Shown here: in pieces, positions 22,330-23,696 of the stretch | Position numbering within the stretch: position 1 is the stretch's first letter | Layout: each line of letters starts with the position of its first letter | Source: a bacterium | Lineage (GTDB): Bacteria; Bacillota; Bacilli; Lactobacillales; Streptococcaceae | NCBI GenBank assembly: GCA_905221385.1 | Contig: CAJNCV010000020.1 | Location: 1-23,696, forward strand | Direction: 5' to 3' | DNA length: 23,696 nucleotides | Position numbers and translations under genes: made by a program | The notes under the pieces: model-generated | The model's input: the letters and a program-made list of their open reading frames with translations, nothing else | Database searches by the model: none | Told to the model about the DNA's origin: nothing

Positions 22330-23628
22330 CTACAGGTTTACTGGATAATTCTTTATGTCATTTACAGAAATTCTAAGTGATTTTCCACTTGCATTAATTG
22401 CTCTAGTTTCTAAATACTTATAAAATTCTTCTGACTCCAAAATTTGTTTAGCAAATTCTAATGTCCTGTCTCCTGTCGGAATAATATAAAAACCAGAATA
22501 AGGAATTGTTCTTTCATCCAAATCATAAACATTTACCTTTTCTGTTATCACTGATGAAATCATTAATTTTCTCTGATTTAAAAAATGAAGACCTTGACTT
22601 CTTCCATATTCAAACCATTTCCCATCTGATTTCCTCTTTTTCAAAGCACTCATATTATCTTTCAGATAGTCAAAAGCTTTAGGAAAGCTTTTTTTAAATT
22701 CCTCAACAGAATATCTCTTTAACTGACCTTCAACATAGGCATACGGAAAAATTATTCTTTCATCAAGTCCTTTAGATAGTCGCCTTGGACTAGCTGCTGG
22801 TCTAACGACTCCATCTTCAACATTCAAATCATCGGATATCACAAACACCCTGTTTAATAAAGTTGCAACACTGTTCGCTACTTTGAATAAATCTCCGAAC
22901 TTGAACTCTGATTCACATTCTCTTGAATCAACTCCAAAATACCATTGACCACTTAAAAATTTTTTATCGATTTTGAAACTTTCCTTATTATCTATGTCAT
23001 TATAGAAAACTTTATTGTTTATGTTATTATTACTATCAATAATAATAATCGCAGATGATGTCAAAACATTCCCAAAAATATGCGTGTGCTTATAATCGAT
23101 AATATTTTTAATATTGGTAACTATCATATCTCTCAAGTTTTGAGCAAATACATTTTTAAAAATACTATTTGGAATTAGGTAAGCCATCTTCCCAGATTTT
23201 TTCGATAAATCTCTCATACTCTTTTCAATAAAGGCATAACAATAATCAAATTTTCCTATTTTACAAGCAAGAAAATTTGATTTTAAATATTGTCTTTGAT
23301 CTAGTAAAAGCTCTTGATAAGTAATATAGGGTGGATTACCTACAATATAATCAGCCTGAACTTCTAAAATAGATTTGAGATAATCCTCATTTCGAATATC
23401 CCACTTTACATCTCTCAATCCATATTTTAATACTAGATTATTTAAATTAGATATACAAGAATCGATTACAGACTTATCTACCTCATAGCCAATAAAATAT
23501 TGTTCTAAATCTTTCTTCAGTTCTCTTGGAGAAAGATCTGCGCTTTGCGCTGACTGTATATATCTTTCTACAGCTATTAATAGTATATTCCCTTCACCAA
23601 CCGAATTTTCAAGAAAATATTTTGGGAA
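22330..23628 (-). pseudogene. N6-adenine DNA methyltransferase (Eco57I-like), 5' end apparently disrupted
   Basis: The open frame encodes about 432 residues. It has the SAM-binding motif I, FLENSVGEGNIL (about 23575-23613), and the catalytic motif IV, NPPY (23326-23337), in the order of gamma-class N6-adenine methyltransferases, with an Eco57I-like C-terminal end (SGKSLRISVNDIKNYP) that fits a target-recognition region. An in-frame TAG lies at 23629-23631, just before motif I, and no ATG, GTG or TTG occurs in frame until a TTG at 23418, past motif I. So no start inside the window yields an intact enzyme. The 65 bases beyond the TAG are open in another frame, so a frameshift or sequence error near 23615-23635 is plausible. 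It precedes the GHKL gene by 20 bases and would protect host DNA from the HNH nuclease, or also be part of a bifunctional system. Confidence 0.65.
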
Positions 23629-23696
23629 CTATATACCAGTTTACACCAACCACAATATGTAGTATTTTCAACAATACCAAAAAGACGACTTCCTTT

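Noticed and set aside
18454..23628. Ordinary two-component system (sensor kinase plus transcription regulator)
   Set aside because: The kinase has no membrane segments, carries an extra MutL-like ATPase module, the receiver has no DNA-binding domain, and methylase and HNH genes flank them.

Overview
The window reads as chromosomal DNA of a mitis-group streptococcus, close to Streptococcus pneumoniae. Support: a YSIRK/LPXTG-anchored two-domain hexosaminidase of the StrH type, a BgaC-type beta-galactosidase next to a mannose-family PTS and AgaS, the purD-purE-purK-purB order, and a BOX-type intergenic repeat of the pneumococcal kind. A lacD gene directly after agaS, and a shorter StrH linker than I remember for pneumococcus, fit S. 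mitis or a close relative at least as well as S. pneumoniae. The species call is inference.

Left part (1-11064): host-glycan use. On the minus strand lies bgaC-IIB-IIC-IID-IIA-agaS-lacD, which should trim terminal galactose, import an amino sugar or galactose-type sugar through a mannose-family PTS, and feed it through AgaS to tagatose phosphates and the LacD aldolase. Divergent from it is a HutC-type GntR regulator, followed on the plus strand by strH, which removes terminal GlcNAc from the cell surface. Both bgaC and strH have a good sigma-A promoter with a CcpA cre site just after the predicted transcription start, so both look glucose-repressed in the same way. strH and purB converge on a shared bidirectional terminator.

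Middle part (11075-18260): purine synthesis, minus strand, purD-purE-purK-[two accessory genes]-purB. The two accessory genes are visibly A/T-richer than their neighbours: a soluble protein with an R-x4-H motif like that of HEPN ribonucleases, and a multi-pass membrane protein with TPR-like repeats at its C-terminus. The purD-purE spacer holds an unusual nested set of perfect inverted repeats.

Right part (18291-23696): upstream of purD is an A/T-rich, tightly packed minus-strand cassette: an N6-adenine DNA methyltransferase (5' end apparently broken), a large protein with two GHKL ATPase modules and a histidine-kinase H-box, a receiver-domain protein without a DNA-binding output, and an HNH endonuclease. 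A strong hairpin with a T-rich tail inside a repeat-like element ends it. This combination of modification enzyme, ATPase/kinase, receiver and nuclease looks like a signal-gated restriction or anti-phage system, and it is the most interesting part of the window. Two separate accessory islets within the pur genes suggest this locus repeatedly accepts foreign DNA.
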